Part shown: positions 26,931 to 36,830 of the stretch, one piece after another
Layout of the letters: each line of letters begins with the position of its first letter
Numbering within the stretch: position 1 is the stretch's first letter
From: Alteromonas sp. CI.11.F.A3
Lineage (GTDB): Bacteria; Pseudomonadota; Gammaproteobacteria; Enterobacterales; Alteromonadaceae
DNA: 64,000 nt
Reading direction: 5' to 3'
NCBI RefSeq assembly: GCF_032925565.1
Contig: NZ_CP136708.1
Span: forward strand, 2,232,001 to 2,296,000
The notes under the pieces: model-generated
What the model saw: the letters and a program-made list of their open reading frames with translations, nothing else
What the model was told of the DNA's origin: nothing
The model's database searches: none
Program-made: the position numbers and the translations under genes

Positions 26931-29063
26931 ATGAAGCACTCACCCATTACCTTAGCCACACTAGTGGCGCTTTCACATACTGTTTTCCCTCAATTTGTAT
27001 TTGCACAACAAAGTTCAGATATCGCTGAAAGTGATATAGAAAAAGTTGAAATTGTCAGTAAACGTAGCCCATTTGGTGCAACAAAAACAAATACGCCAAT
27101 TGTAGATTTAGCGAGAACTATTTCTATTGAATCTGAGATGGATCTCAAACTCAAAGGTGTGCTAAACCTTTCTCAGTCAGCGACCTACATGGCGGGCGTC
27201 ACAGGGGAATCCTACGGATTTGCCACTCGGGTAGATTCTGTATCATCGCGTGGATTAAGTATTCCTCGTTATAGGGACTCTATTCAAGAACTCTTTGGCA
27301 ACTATAACTCGACCCGCGCCGAGATATACACCATGGAGCAGGTTGAACTACTCAAAGGCCCAGCGTCTGTACTTTATGGGCAAGGTTCACCAGGCGGCAT
27401 TGTAAATTATGTATCTAAAACACCTACACTCGGAAAGGGAAGCGAAATAGTGGGTAGTTATGGCTCGTTTGATAGAGCACAAGTGAGCGTTGACTTAAAC
27501 GCTACTCTTAGCGAAGACGAAAAATGGTTGGGCAGATTCGTTGGTGTATATCGAGACGCGAACACCCAAGTCGACCATGTTAATGACGACACCCAAGTAT
27601 TCATGCCTTCAGTGTCTTTTCTCCCTTCTGACAATACGACATTGACCTTGATTGGCTTGTTCCAAAACACAGACAGTGACACTGCGGCGCAGTTTATTCC
27701 GGTTGAAGGAACACTCTTGCCCTTGGCTGATGGCAGCTATCTACCTGACCAAGACATCTATGCGGGTGAGCCAGGTTTCAACAAATTTGAAACTGAGTCT
27801 AATCAGGTAACATTATTAGGGGAGCATATCTTCAACGATACCACGTCTATGTCTTTTACGGCATTATGGCGCGATGGTGAGGCAGATTACCACCAAGCCT
27901 GGCCAACATTTACTGGCGGCTCACGCTATCTAAATGCGTTTATTGGGGCACCGGTAGCACCCACTGATACTTATGTTGCCCGCACCTTTTATCAAGCTGA
28001 TAATACTTTTAATCAACATGCGGTCGATATTCGCCTAAATAAACTCGTTGAAACCGGAATGTTTGAACATGAAATATTGGGTGGTATTCAATATCAGAAT
28101 GTTGATACTGATGCGAACTCCGCATACTACGCAGGCGGTGGCGTACTTCAGGGCGACTTCCGTTATATATTAGATTTAGCTAACCCGATTTACACTGGGG
28201 CACCCGAACAAGCTATTTTCGATGCCATTTATAACGATAGCCCAGAGCAGAATGTTACAGATACGGGCTTTTATCTTTCAGACCACATCAGTTACAACCA
28301 GTGGCGCGTTACGCTAGGCCTTCGCCACGACAGGGTGGATAACGATAATGGTGCTTCCGAGCAAAATGACTCTCAAACTTCATACTCTGCGGGCGTCTTG
28401 TATCGTTTCGATAATGGCATTTCACCTTACTTGAGCTACGCTGAGTCGTTTGAAACTGTCGTTGGGCTAGATGATAACGATAATCAGCTTAAGCCAGAAG
28501 AAGGGCGTCAGTTCGAAGCTGGGGTGAAATATGCATTTTCCGAATTGCCAGGCTATATGACGTTGTCATATTACAATATCGAAATTTCAAATCTTCCTAA
28601 CCCGAATAGTCTGCCAACTGATGCAAGTCAGCAACAAGGTATAACTAAGATAGATGGCGTAGAATTGGAGGGACGTGTGCAATGGGGGCAAGTATCAGCA
28701 CAATTTGCAGCTTCTATCATGGATGCTGAGGATCCAAATGGCTTCGACCTCTCTGCACAGCCAGACAGTAATGCCTCACTATGGTTAAGTTGGACGCCTG
28801 AAATTCTTGCCGATGTCACGCTTGGTGGCGGAGTTCGTTATGTAGGGAAATCTGTATCAGAAAATGCAGCCCTACGTTATGAAACACCTAGTTATGCTCT
28901 GGCAGACCTAATGGCGGCCTATCAGTTTTCAGACAACCTCAACGTTCAGCTTAACGTACGTAATCTAACAGACAAAGAATACCTTACATCTTGTTTATTC
29001 AGAGGTGACTGTTTCCCAGGCTTGCGCAGAACGGTGAATGCTAGTGTTACTTACTCATTTTAA
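26931..29063 (+). CDS. TonB-dependent siderophore receptor (iron-uptake locus 1)
   Basis: 710 residues. Signal peptide to about residue 25 (VFAQQ). The plug domain is visible at about 60-170 (RTISIESEMDLKL, VSSRGLSIPRYRDSIQELFGNY, VELLKGPASVLYGQGSPGGIVNYVSKTP). The rest is a 22-strand barrel ending in aromatic Phe (RRTVNASVTYSF), with the family motif NVRNLTDKEYLTSC near the C terminus. It resembles the FhuA/FpvA-type receptors for ferric siderophores; the ligand cannot be told. Downstream genes encode a small membrane protein and a PepSY protein, the usual partners for reduction or processing of ferric siderophore. A weak Fur box precedes it. Confidence 0.9.
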   Translation: MKHSPITLATLVALSHTVFPQFVFAQQSSDIAESDIEKVEIVSKRSPFGATKTNTPIVDLARTISIESEMDLKLKGVLNLSQSATYMAGVTGESYGFATRVDSVSSRGLSIPRYRDSIQELFGNYNSTRAEIYTMEQVELLKGPASVLYGQGSPGGIVNYVSKTPTLGKGSEIVGSYGSFDRAQVSVDLNATLSEDEKWLGRFVGVYRDANTQVDHVNDDTQVFMPSVSFLPSDNTTLTLIGLFQNTDSDTAAQFIPVEGTLLPLADGSYLPDQDIYAGEPGFNKFETESNQVTLLGEHIFNDTTSMSFTALWRDGEADYHQAWPTFTGGSRYLNAFIGAPVAPTDTYVARTFYQADNTFNQHAVDIRLNKLVETGMFEHEILGGIQYQNVDTDANSAYYAGGGVLQGDFRYILDLANPIYTGAPEQAIFDAIYNDSPEQNVTDTGFYLSDHISYNQWRVTLGLRHDRVDNDNGASEQNDSQTSYSAGVLYRFDNGISPYLSYAESFETVVGLDDNDNQLKPEEGRQFEAGVKYAFSELPGYMTLSYYNIEISNLPNPNSLPTDASQQQGITKIDGVELEGRVQWGQVSAQFAASIMDAEDPNGFDLSAQPDSNASLWLSWTPEILADVTLGGGVRYVGKSVSENAALRYETPSYALADLMAAYQFSDNLNVQLNVRNLTDKEYLTSCLFRGDCFPGLRRTVNASVTYSF

Positions 29064-29075
29064 AAGGTTTGAAAT

Positions 29076-29615
29076 ATGTTGATGTTATTGACAGCAGGTA
29101 GCCTATCGATTGCCTCTATGGCGGCCGTTTATGAAAGTTGGCGTCGCCAAAAGTCTTTGGTGCTTTATATAGGCGTAGTTATCTGGCTTCTATCTGCACT
29201 GATATGGTCTTATGCCAGTGGATGGGAGTTTGGGGTTTTATATGCATTGTGTTTACCCGGTATTCTTGTGTGGCCTTTTATTGGTAAAAACCAATCGACA
29301 TTGCCTGTGCCTAGAAATATACCGCAACCGAAAATACTGCACTTTTCACTGCAATCAAGCATGCGAAATTTAGGTCATGCATGTGTGGTGTTGGTTTTGC
29401 TGTTAGTGACAAATGTGACGCTAGCGCTAGGGATATGCACGTTACTGCCTTTTGATACCGCTGGAAAATTAGCATCAAGTATTGTGTTGCTTCCTATTCT
29501 CTGGGGGCTTGCCGCTTATCATTATTTAGCCACTAAGCGTAAAGTTATCGCAATAATTACATACATTCTCGTTGCAGCAATCAGTACTGCCGTTCTTTAC
29601 GCAGTGCCGATTTAG
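29076..29615 (+). CDS. Small polytopic membrane protein of iron locus 1, possible DUF3325-DUF3649 fusion
   Basis: 179 residues with about five membrane segments (roughly 2-20, 28-48, 50-70, 100-125, 130-178). The first 75 residues resemble DUF3325 in layout (MA-x-YE-x-x-RRQ after the first helix, then SALIWSYASGWEFGVLYAL). The second half (from about 90) resembles the DUF3649 protein of locus 2 (two-helix hydrophobic hairpin with LLP...ASSIVLL). I infer a fusion of the two small iron-uptake membrane proteins that are separate at 61968 and 63922; this needs a profile search. It lies 12 bases after the receptor and nine before the PepSY gene, so it is in the operon. Confidence 0.6.
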   Translation: MLMLLTAGSLSIASMAAVYESWRRQKSLVLYIGVVIWLLSALIWSYASGWEFGVLYALCLPGILVWPFIGKNQSTLPVPRNIPQPKILHFSLQSSMRNLGHACVVLVLLLVTNVTLALGICTLLPFDTAGKLASSIVLLPILWGLAAYHYLATKRKVIAIITYILVAAISTAVLYAVPI

Positions 29616-29624
29616 GAGAGCACA

Positions 29625-31163
29625 ATGAATAAAGCAACAAAACAATCAGCGTTGAATGCACACAGTTGGATAGGTGTATTTTTAAGTGTACTCCTTTTTT
29701 TAGTGTGCCTGTCAGGCACTATTGCCGTGTTCCATTTGGAATTTGAACGCTGGGAACAACCGCATATTCCAGAATTTGAAACCCTAGATGATGGGGCAGT
29801 AGAAAAGGCGATGGACAGCTTTTTAGCTCAACATCCAGAGGAAACCGATCACCTATTTGTGGTACTCCCTACATCAGGTATACCTCGGTTAGTGGTTGAA
29901 AACGACCATGCAGCATATTTCGCAGATGAACAGGGGAATTTGCTAGAAAGAGAAAGCGTACTTTTCACTGAAATGTTGGTGGACTTGCATTTATACCTCA
30001 ACCTTCCCAAAAGCTGGGGCATGATTCTTGTGAGTGCTTTGGGTGCGATTATTTGCACGCTTATTGTTACGGGGATTATAGCGCATAAACGTTTGGCGCG
30101 AGACGCGTTTAAGTTACGCCGCGGTGGGAATTATCAACAAAGCCAAATTGATTTACATAATCGCTTTGGCCTTTGGGCAGCGCCCTTTCATTTGATTATT
30201 GGCGTGACGGGAACGTACTTTGGGTTAGCCGGAATTGTACTGGTTCTTGTGGCACAACTAAATTATGGTGGCGACAGGGAAGCGGTAATAAACCAAGTAT
30301 TTACGCCCGATCCTGTCATTGAAGCGCAAGAGGGCAAACCTGAAATAGGCAAAGCCATCGCGCAAATGAAAACCATAGCGCCAGAAAACCCGCTTATATT
30401 TGTGACTGTTCACGAGGTGAACAAGCCAGAACAATTCATCGAAATTTATGCGCAAGTTCCGGGGCGACTGATTTACGGTGAAGCATACCGATTTGATACT
30501 GCAGGTAATTATTTAGGTACTGCCGGTTACGATGATGGCGTATGGGGTAAGCAATTGTTGTGGGCGGTCTACCGCCTTCACTTTGGCGATTTTGCAGGGA
30601 TACCAAGTAAAGTGCTGTATTTTGTTTTGGGTATTATGCTAACCATGTTGTGCGTATCGGGAATGGAAGTATGGTTATCTAAAAAAGCTCATCCTGTACT
30701 GGCCACACGGTTATGGTATTGCACGGTATGGGGCAGCGTAAGTGCATTAGCATTCACGGCAATAGCAGACATGTTCTTCGCGGGTTCGTTAATTGCAGTG
30801 TTCTGGGGAATAATGGTTTTAAACGTAGCGCTGACGGTGGCCGTTAAAAGACTTACCAAACCAGTGTGGCTGATAATTTCAGGTATCAGTGTGTTAATGC
30901 TATTATTTACTTATAGTGCTGTAAACGGGCAAAATGCACTTTCGGTGGCGTCGCTGCAATTAAACATACCCATGCTGATATATGTGGTGTGGAGTATTTT
31001 TCGAGGTAACACTTTGCTTAAGCGTGAAACTCTATTGTTGAATTTTCAAAAAGAAAATCAGGCAGCAATCCCAAATAGTCATAGTGGTAACGAAACTAAT
31101 AGCGATGAAGATACTCATCAGAGCACGACAAAATCTCATGCGCCTCAATCGCCTATGGCTTAA
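29625..31163 (+). CDS. PepSY-associated TM protein, probable ferric-siderophore reductase (locus 1)
   Basis: 512 residues. The PepSY-TM architecture is seen: a first membrane segment at about 14-36 (SWIGVFLSVLLFLVCLSGTIAVF), a periplasmic domain, membrane segments near 138-160 and 188-215 (FGLWAAPFHLIIGVTGTYFGLAGIVLVLV), a periplasmic PepSY-like part, then segments around 335-355 and four more near 375-465. Conserved His in NAHSWIG, DLHNRFGLW, YRLHFGDF fit heme or metal binding. FsrB/FpvG-like members reduce ferric siderophores in the periplasm in Pseudomonas. Last gene of locus 1. The C-terminal 40 residues are polar and low-complexity. AGGAG precedes the ATG. Confidence 0.88.
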   Translation: MNKATKQSALNAHSWIGVFLSVLLFLVCLSGTIAVFHLEFERWEQPHIPEFETLDDGAVEKAMDSFLAQHPEETDHLFVVLPTSGIPRLVVENDHAAYFADEQGNLLERESVLFTEMLVDLHLYLNLPKSWGMILVSALGAIICTLIVTGIIAHKRLARDAFKLRRGGNYQQSQIDLHNRFGLWAAPFHLIIGVTGTYFGLAGIVLVLVAQLNYGGDREAVINQVFTPDPVIEAQEGKPEIGKAIAQMKTIAPENPLIFVTVHEVNKPEQFIEIYAQVPGRLIYGEAYRFDTAGNYLGTAGYDDGVWGKQLLWAVYRLHFGDFAGIPSKVLYFVLGIMLTMLCVSGMEVWLSKKAHPVLATRLWYCTVWGSVSALAFTAIADMFFAGSLIAVFWGIMVLNVALTVAVKRLTKPVWLIISGISVLMLLFTYSAVNGQNALSVASLQLNIPMLIYVVWSIFRGNTLLKRETLLLNFQKENQAAIPNSHSGNETNSDEDTHQSTTKSHAPQSPMA

Positions 31164-31212
31164 AAGCACTATCCGATAAACATTAATAGGTTTGTCGTGT
31201 GAACGAATACAG

Positions 31213-31259
31213 CGCGTCTTTTATTTAGTTTATATAACTAAGTGAAAGACGCGTTTTTT
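31213..31259 (+). terminator. Rho-independent terminator after iron locus 1
   Basis: CGCGTCTTT at 31213 pairs with AAAGACGCG at 31245-31253, and inner segments TTAGTT/AACTAA extend the stem; a T run follows. Confidence 0.85.
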
Positions 31260-31281
31260 GTGCCTAACTTTTGTTTTTTAC

Positions 31282-31329
31282 CTAAACCTTCAGCTTAATC
31301 TGCATCTCAGCCTTCATCTAAACCTTCAA
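31282..31329. repeat. Imperfect hexanucleotide repeat, eight units
   Basis: Eight consecutive six-base units of the pattern CTN followed by AAY, CAN or AGC. They lie in the 380-base gene-free gap (31164-31545) between iron locus 1 and the strictosidine-synthase-like gene. Besides the terminator at 31213 the gap shows nothing else recognisable. Confidence 0.5.
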
Positions 31330-31545
31330 AGTTATCTCCGTCCTCATTTTTACTTTCCTCTTAACCTAATCACTTACCCTTTTGATAAAGGTTTATTCAC
31401 CTACTTAGTGGGCATTGTGTTGTCATGGTTTATCTACCTATAGCGTTTAAACATATTGAATAATCACCAATCTGAATTTAACCCTAGAGTAAGAACATGC
31501 TATTGCTACGGTTCTACATTTAGATGGAATTACAAAAGGTAGCGC

Positions 31546-32643
31546 ATGCGAATTATACTAATCATCGCTTTATTGTCAGTGACGGGATATTTACTGCTTT
31601 GGCCCGTGCCGGTTGAACCTGTAGCTTGGGAAGCTCCAGAAAATAGCGGTTACAGCGGCGTTCACCTTACTAACGAATCACTATCCCGTTCTGATAGCCT
31701 TTCCCTTGGCAACGAATTCGGCCCCGAGGATTTTGCACTGCGAAGTGATGGCACTATTGCTACTGCAACGCATTCTGGTGCCATTTTACTGTTAGCCCCT
31801 AACGCTACGCACTTTACACCTTGGGTAAACACTGGCGGCCGACCACTAGGCTTGGAGTACGATGCCAATGATAACCTTATTGTGGCAGATGCCTATCTAG
31901 GCTTACTTTCAGTTTCACCCTCAGGCGATATCACCTTGTTAACAGACAGCGTTGATGGAACGGCCATTGTGTATGCTGATGACGTAGATGTGGCAGAAAA
32001 TGGCATGATATATTTTTCTGACGCCACCACTAAATTTAGTGCTAAAGCCTATGGCGGCACCTTAAGCGGCAGCTTGTTAGAGATTTTAGAGCATAAGGGT
32101 CATGGCCGATTGCTAGCGTACAATCCAGATACCCGAGTCACTAGGGTATTAATGGACGGGTTAATTTTTGCTAATGGGGTTGCCATCAGCCAAAACCAGC
32201 AGTCTGTATTAGTAAACGAAACAGGCAGCTACCGCGTGTTACGTTACTTCATTTCTGGGCCTAAATCAGGTTTGGTGGATGTGTTCATCGATAACTTGCC
32301 TGGCTTTCCCGATAATATTGCCACAGCGCCAGACGGCGGTTACTGGGTAGGGTTTGCTTCACCTCGTTCCGCCTCGTTAGACGATTTATCCAACTCTCCC
32401 TTTTTACGTAAAGTGGTACAGCGACTGCCTGCTTCACTGCGCCCTAAAGCAAAAGCCTACGGCCATGTAATAAAAGTTAACGAACAAGGTGATGTGACGA
32501 GTGACTTACAAGACCCAACGGGACATTATCCGCTTACAACAGGGGTGTTAGAAACGGCGGATATGCTATACATTAGCAGCTTAACTGCCCCTCATGTAGC
32601 GGTGATTGACAAAGCAAATTTACCAAAGGGAGATGATGAATGA
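31546..32643 (+). CDS. Strictosidine-synthase-like/SMP-30 beta-propeller protein
   Basis: 365 residues. An N-terminal hydrophobic anchor (IILIIALLSVTGYLLLWPV, residues 2-20) targets it to the envelope. The rest is a six-bladed propeller of the strictosidine synthase-like group: GPEDFALRSDGTIATATHSG, RPLGLEYDANDNLIVADAYLGL, DDVDVAENGMIYFSDATTKF, ANGVAISQNQQSVLVNETGSYRV, GFPDNIATAPDGGYWVGF. Bacterial members are often lactonase- or esterase-like; the plant name does not imply alkaloid synthesis. The start TTG/ATG choice is ATG 31546. The stop overlaps the ATG of the cupin gene (ATGA), so both are co-translated. Confidence 0.82.
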   Translation: MRIILIIALLSVTGYLLLWPVPVEPVAWEAPENSGYSGVHLTNESLSRSDSLSLGNEFGPEDFALRSDGTIATATHSGAILLLAPNATHFTPWVNTGGRPLGLEYDANDNLIVADAYLGLLSVSPSGDITLLTDSVDGTAIVYADDVDVAENGMIYFSDATTKFSAKAYGGTLSGSLLEILEHKGHGRLLAYNPDTRVTRVLMDGLIFANGVAISQNQQSVLVNETGSYRVLRYFISGPKSGLVDVFIDNLPGFPDNIATAPDGGYWVGFASPRSASLDDLSNSPFLRKVVQRLPASLRPKAKAYGHVIKVNEQGDVTSDLQDPTGHYPLTTGVLETADMLYISSLTAPHVAVIDKANLPKGDDE

Positions 32644-33143
32644 AGCGTAATTTACCTGTAGTGCTATCTGTTATTTTATGTGCTTTAGGCAGTGTTTCTA
32701 CTGCGCTTGCGGCAGATACTCTTGCGGTTAAGAAGAATAACACCGACAAAGTAATCTCTGAAAACAGTTTTAAAACACAGGTTATCCCACAGGCTAATGC
32801 AGCCATTGATGAAGGCGAGGGTTGGATATTTTATAGCTACCACAATGATGAAACCTTTGGCACAAGCCAATCATTGGCGGGGATGGCAGTGATTAAACCT
32901 GGCGTAGAAATACACCCACCTCACGAACACAGTGACGAAGAGTTTCTATTAGTGACACAGGGCAGTGGGGAATGGAGCGTAGAAGGTGAAGTGTTTAAGG
33001 CAAACATGGGTGATATGTTGTACGCCGCACCATGGGATGAACACGGAGTAAAAAATACCGGAGAAGTAGACTTAATCTTTGTGGTATTTAAGTGGCACAG
33101 CAAAGGTATTGCTGTGCCTACAAAAAGTGCTTACAAGAAATAA
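32640..33143 (+). CDS. Secreted cupin-domain protein
   Basis: 167 residues with a signal peptide cleaved after about residue 25 (STALAAD). One cupin barrel: motif 1 PGVEIHPPHEHSDEEFLLVTQG gives His, His and Glu ligands, and motif 2 MGDMLYAAPWDEHGVKNTG gives the last His. A metal-binding periplasmic protein of unknown activity. The start overlaps by four bases the stop of the propeller protein, which suggests a shared substrate or complex. Convergent with YgiQ, whose stop is 35 bases downstream. Confidence 0.85.
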   Translation: MKRNLPVVLSVILCALGSVSTALAADTLAVKKNNTDKVISENSFKTQVIPQANAAIDEGEGWIFYSYHNDETFGTSQSLAGMAVIKPGVEIHPPHEHSDEEFLLVTQGSGEWSVEGEVFKANMGDMLYAAPWDEHGVKNTGEVDLIFVVFKWHSKGIAVPTKSAYKK

Positions 33144-33177
33144 GTAACAAATCACTAGTATTTAGCGATAGGGGAAA

Positions 33178-35481
33178 CTAGCGTTTTGCTGTTGGTTTCC
33201 CTCTTCGCTGTGAACTAGGCGTGTTTTGTCCGCTGTTTCTGCCGCCACTTCTGTTAGAAGTGGCGTTATCGCGACCGGCATTTTTTCCGCCTCTATTCTC
33301 AGTAGAAGCACCAGCGGCATTATTTTTACCACGACCTTTGCGTTGGAAACTTGGCGGTAAACCGGTGTGTTTGGTTAACGCACGTTCCCCATTTCTACCT
33401 TTCGCCGCTTTTTTACGTTTCTCATCCGCGGTTTCTGGTGGCACTAAGTGCTGTGCACCACGGCCTATTAAGTCTTCGCGACCCATACTTTTAAGGGCTT
33501 CACGAATTTGCGCGAAGTTTTTGGGATCGTGATATCGAAGCATAGCTTTGTGCAGACGCCTATGTATTTCACCTTTAGCGGAAGGCACGTCTTCACTGTC
33601 TTTTGTTACCTTACGAAGTGAGTTTACTTCGGTGTGGTACATAGTCGTCGCTGTTGCCATTGGTGAAGGATAGAAGTTCTGCACTTGATCAAGCTTAAAC
33701 TTATTCTCTTTCAGCCAAATCGCTAAGTTCAACATATCGTCGTCTGTGGTGCCTGGGTGCGAGGCAATAAAGTACGGAATAAGGTACTGTTTTTTGCCTG
33801 CTTCTTGCGAATATTTGTCGAATAACTCTTTGAAACGGTAATAGCTGCCCATACCTGGCTTCATCATTTTCGATAGTGGGCCGTCTTCGGTATGCTCAGG
33901 TGCTATTTTCAAATAGCCGCCAACGTGGTGCAAGGCTAATTCTTTTACGTACTCAGGATCTTCAACTGCCAAATCGTAGCGTACACCCGAAGCAATAAGA
34001 ATTTTCTTCACGCCGGGCAATTCACGAGCACGACGATACAAATCAATAGTCGGTTTATGGTCGGTGTCCATGTGCGCGCAAATACTTGGATATACACAAG
34101 ACGGGCGACGACAGGTAGCCTCGGCTTTCGGGCTCTTACAGCGCAAACGATACATGTTTGCGGTAGGGCCACCTAAGTCTGAAATAACACCAGTAAATCC
34201 AGGTACGGTGTCGCGAATTTCTTCAATTTCACGAATAATCGAGTCTTCAGAGCGGCTTTGAATAATTCGGCCTTCGTGTTCTGTAATAGAACAGAAGGTA
34301 CAACCACCGTAACACCCGCGCATAATGTTGATACTGAACTTAATCATATCGTAAGCGGGTATAGTGGCATCGCCATACACAGGGTGAGGCACACGCTGAT
34401 ACGGAAGGTCGAATACCGCATCCATTTCCTCTGTTTCTAAAGGCATGGCGGGTGGGTTTATCCAAATATGACGGTCGCCATGGCGCTGCATTAATGCACG
34501 AGCACAGCCAGGGTTGGTTTCTTGGTGCAAAATACGTGATGTATGGGCATACAAGACTTTGTTGTCTTTTACCGTTTCGTAAGCCGGCAGCTTCACGTAT
34601 ACATTTTCCCAAGGCTTGCGGCGCGTTGGGGGTTGTATCACAATTGGTGCAGCTTCTGGCGCTTCGCTGTTTGCTTTATCGTTATCTTGCGAGTCGCACT
34701 CAGGCTCCATTTGATAAGGGCTTGAGATAGGCTCGATTTTACCAGGGCGATCTAACGAGGTTGAGTCAACCCCTTGCCACTCAGGTAACGCTTCTTTCAC
34801 AATGATAGCGGTGCCGCGAATATCACGCATTTCGCTGATAGTTTCACCGGCTGCTAAGCGGTGAGTTACTTCAACGAGTGGGCGCTCGGCGTTGCCGAAA
34901 AATAACATATCGGCTTTTGAGTCGAACAATACTGAACGACGTACCTTTTCGCTCCAATAATCGTAATGTGCAATACGGCGTAAGCTAGCTTCAATACCGC
35001 CGGCAATAACAGGCGTGCCTTTAAAGGCTTCACGGCAACGTTGTGCGTATACGGTAACCGCACGGTCTGGGCGCTTACCGCCCACATTACCTGGTGTATA
35101 AGCATCGTCGTGGCGAAGCTTTTTGTCTGCTGTGTAGCGGTTGATCATTGAATCCATGTTGCCCGCAGTAACACCGAAATAAAGATTCGGTTTACCAAGG
35201 GTCATGAATGCATCTTTGCTCGTCCAATCAGGTTGAGAAATAATACCAACACGAAAACCATGCGCTTCAAGTACACGGCCAATCACCGCCATACCGAAGC
35301 TAGGATGATCAACATACGCATCACCAGTCACTAAGATTACGTCACAGCTGTCCCATCCTAGGGCATCCATTTCCTCTTTAGACATGGGAAGAAACGGCGC
35401 AGTACCAAGGCAGTGCGGCCAATATTTAGGGTAGGAAAATAGACCGCGATCGGCCTTAATGGTGGCTTGCATAAGGTTCAC
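33178..35481 (-). CDS. YgiQ-family radical SAM protein
   Basis: 767 residues. N-terminal YgiQ domain ([37 protein letters not shown]), then a radical SAM domain with the cluster motif GCYGGCTFC (Cys390, Cys394, Cys397), and a YgiQ C-terminal region ([15 protein letters not shown]). The last 80 residues are basic and low-complexity (Arg, Gly, Asn, Lys), typical of RNA-binding tails. Start: ATG 35481 or the internal ATG at 35472 (MQATIKAD). The specific reaction of YgiQ is not known to me. It is monocistronic, ending 35 bases from the convergent cupin gene. Confidence 0.93.
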   Translation of the reverse strand: MNLMQATIKADRGLFSYPKYWPHCLGTAPFLPMSKEEMDALGWDSCDVILVTGDAYVDHPSFGMAVIGRVLEAHGFRVGIISQPDWTSKDAFMTLGKPNLYFGVTAGNMDSMINRYTADKKLRHDDAYTPGNVGGKRPDRAVTVYAQRCREAFKGTPVIAGGIEASLRRIAHYDYWSEKVRRSVLFDSKADMLFFGNAERPLVEVTHRLAAGETISEMRDIRGTAIIVKEALPEWQGVDSTSLDRPGKIEPISSPYQMEPECDSQDNDKANSEAPEAAPIVIQPPTRRKPWENVYVKLPAYETVKDNKVLYAHTSRILHQETNPGCARALMQRHGDRHIWINPPAMPLETEEMDAVFDLPYQRVPHPVYGDATIPAYDMIKFSINIMRGCYGGCTFCSITEHEGRIIQSRSEDSIIREIEEIRDTVPGFTGVISDLGGPTANMYRLRCKSPKAEATCRRPSCVYPSICAHMDTDHKPTIDLYRRARELPGVKKILIASGVRYDLAVEDPEYVKELALHHVGGYLKIAPEHTEDGPLSKMMKPGMGSYYRFKELFDKYSQEAGKKQYLIPYFIASHPGTTDDDMLNLAIWLKENKFKLDQVQNFYPSPMATATTMYHTEVNSLRKVTKDSEDVPSAKGEIHRRLHKAMLRYHDPKNFAQIREALKSMGREDLIGRGAQHLVPPETADEKRKKAAKGRNGERALTKHTGLPPSFQRKGRGKNNAAGASTENRGGKNAGRDNATSNRSGGRNSGQNTPSSQRRGKPTAKR

Positions 35482-35714
35482 ATATAGCAGAGAAAAAAAA
35501 GAATTAAGTAGGTCAGTACATCATAGTTCATATTGCTTATGGCAAATACAAAACTGCCTAAAGCGCACATAAATCGCTTAAAGCGAATACAAACATTGCA
35601 GACCGAATACATATTATACCAGTACACAGCAACCTAGGTATAGCGCTGTCGTTAAATTCACCGCCTTTGTTATACTGCTTTGCTATATCAATTAGGATAA
35701 TAAAGAGAAAATGT

Positions 35715-36182
35715 ATGGCTTACTGGTTATTTAAGACAGAACCCGATGCATTCGGCATTGATGATTTAAAAACACGGCCTGAGCAAACTGAGCCTTGGGA
35801 TGGGGTACGTAACTATCAAGCAAGGAACTTTTTGCGGGATAAGGTCGCTATTGGTGATAACGTGTTTATCTATCATTCAAGTTGCAAAACAGTTGGTATT
35901 GCAGGCGTTGCAAAAGTGGTAAAAGCAGGTTACCCAGATGAAACCCAGTTTAATCCCGAGTCTAACTACTATGATCCTAAATCGACGCCAGAAAACCCGC
36001 GATGGTTTCGCGTAGATGTAAAGTTTGTAGAAAAATTTGAAAGCGTATTGCCGTTATCAGTCATCAAGGCAATGCCTAGTATTACAGAAATAGGGTTGGT
36101 GAAAAAGGGCGGTAGGTTATCAATAATGCCAGTGGAAGAAACAGAATGGCAGCAACTTTATGCTACTGCCAAAATGAACTAA
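35715..36182 (+). CDS. EVE domain protein
   Basis: 155 residues from ATG 35715 (AAAGAG upstream; product MAYWLFKTEPDAFGIDDL is the standard family start). Family motifs WDGVRNYQARNFLRD, VFIYHSSC, VGIAGVAKVVKAGYPD and RWFRVDVKFVEKFE cover the whole length. EVE domains are PUA-like folds that bind modified bases in DNA or RNA; a small stand-alone one like this (the YTH/thymocyte-nuclear-protein-1 group) has no fixed role. Monocistronic. Confidence 0.93.
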   Translation: MAYWLFKTEPDAFGIDDLKTRPEQTEPWDGVRNYQARNFLRDKVAIGDNVFIYHSSCKTVGIAGVAKVVKAGYPDETQFNPESNYYDPKSTPENPRWFRVDVKFVEKFESVLPLSVIKAMPSITEIGLVKKGGRLSIMPVEETEWQQLYATAKMN

Positions 36183-36260
36183 ACCTGCTATATATAAGTA
36201 AATATTTATTTACTTTGTAAAGCTGCTTTACAACCATGCGAATAGTCGTGCTAGTAGGGT

Positions 36261-36677
36261 TTACTTACCTAAAGCAAAACGTGTATCTGCGTCGCGAAGT
36301 ATATAAAGCGCAAAACATGCCGCCCACATTGGCCATGCAGCGAAAAATAACAAGTTATTGAAGGCATCAAAGTATTGTGCGAAAGCCGACAACGTAGATC
36401 CGCCGTGAAGCAAGAAAATTAAACCGTAGGTGTAACGCTTTGCTATACCGGCAACGAAAGCAAGGACTAATGCCAACTGAAATGCACCTAAAATGTACAC
36501 GGCCGTCTCTGGTACGCCACCAATTGAATAAAAATGTTGAAAGATTTTCATGCTGTGTGCAGGGTTAACGAATTTGTCTAATGTCCATACGAACATAACA
36601 ATGAAAACAGAAACACGAAGGGCGAGTAGAGACCAACTGAGGCGATTAGAAATATCAGTGGTTTGTTGAGATTGCAT
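36261..36677 (-). CDS. DoxX-like small membrane protein
   Basis: 138 residues with four membrane segments (about 14-33, 60-80, 85-100, 110-130) and the DoxX-like spacing (LRVSVFIVMFVWTLDKFVNPAHSMKIF, AFQLALVLAFVAGIAKR). Function unknown. It is divergent from TonB receptor 2 and shares a 150-base intergenic region with it, so the two may share regulation. Confidence 0.7.
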   Translation of the reverse strand: MQSQQTTDISNRLSWSLLALRVSVFIVMFVWTLDKFVNPAHSMKIFQHFYSIGGVPETAVYILGAFQLALVLAFVAGIAKRYTYGLIFLLHGGSTLSAFAQYFDAFNNLLFFAAWPMWAACFALYILRDADTRFALGK

Positions 36678-36830
36678 TGTAACTCCTATTTATTTGTGTA
36701 GCGATAAAGAACGGGCGTTTTCATATTAAATTTCAAAAACTTTCATAGAAAAAAATAAATATGCTTATGAAATATTTTTAGCCGGGTGTCGGTCTTGTCG
36801 AGTAAGCAATCTTGTAAGGTAAAAATACGA

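Noticed and set aside
31258..31443. 61-codon Leu-rich frame after iron locus 1
   Set aside because: Produced by the hexanucleotide repeat and lies directly on the terminator; no ribosome-binding site.
33160..33195. GGGAAAC/GTTTCCC hairpin at the convergent ends of the cupin and ygiQ genes
   Set aside because: It has a 16-base loop and no T run, and lies over the ygiQ stop; not convincing as a terminator.
34340..34730. Several open frames of 60-92 codons inside the ygiQ gene
   Set aside because: Shadows of the ygiQ coding sequence with no independent signals.
36678..36830. Fur box or TPP riboswitch upstream of TonB receptor 2
   Set aside because: The region is A/T-rich but I found no Fur-like 19-mer and no TPP-riboswitch core elements.
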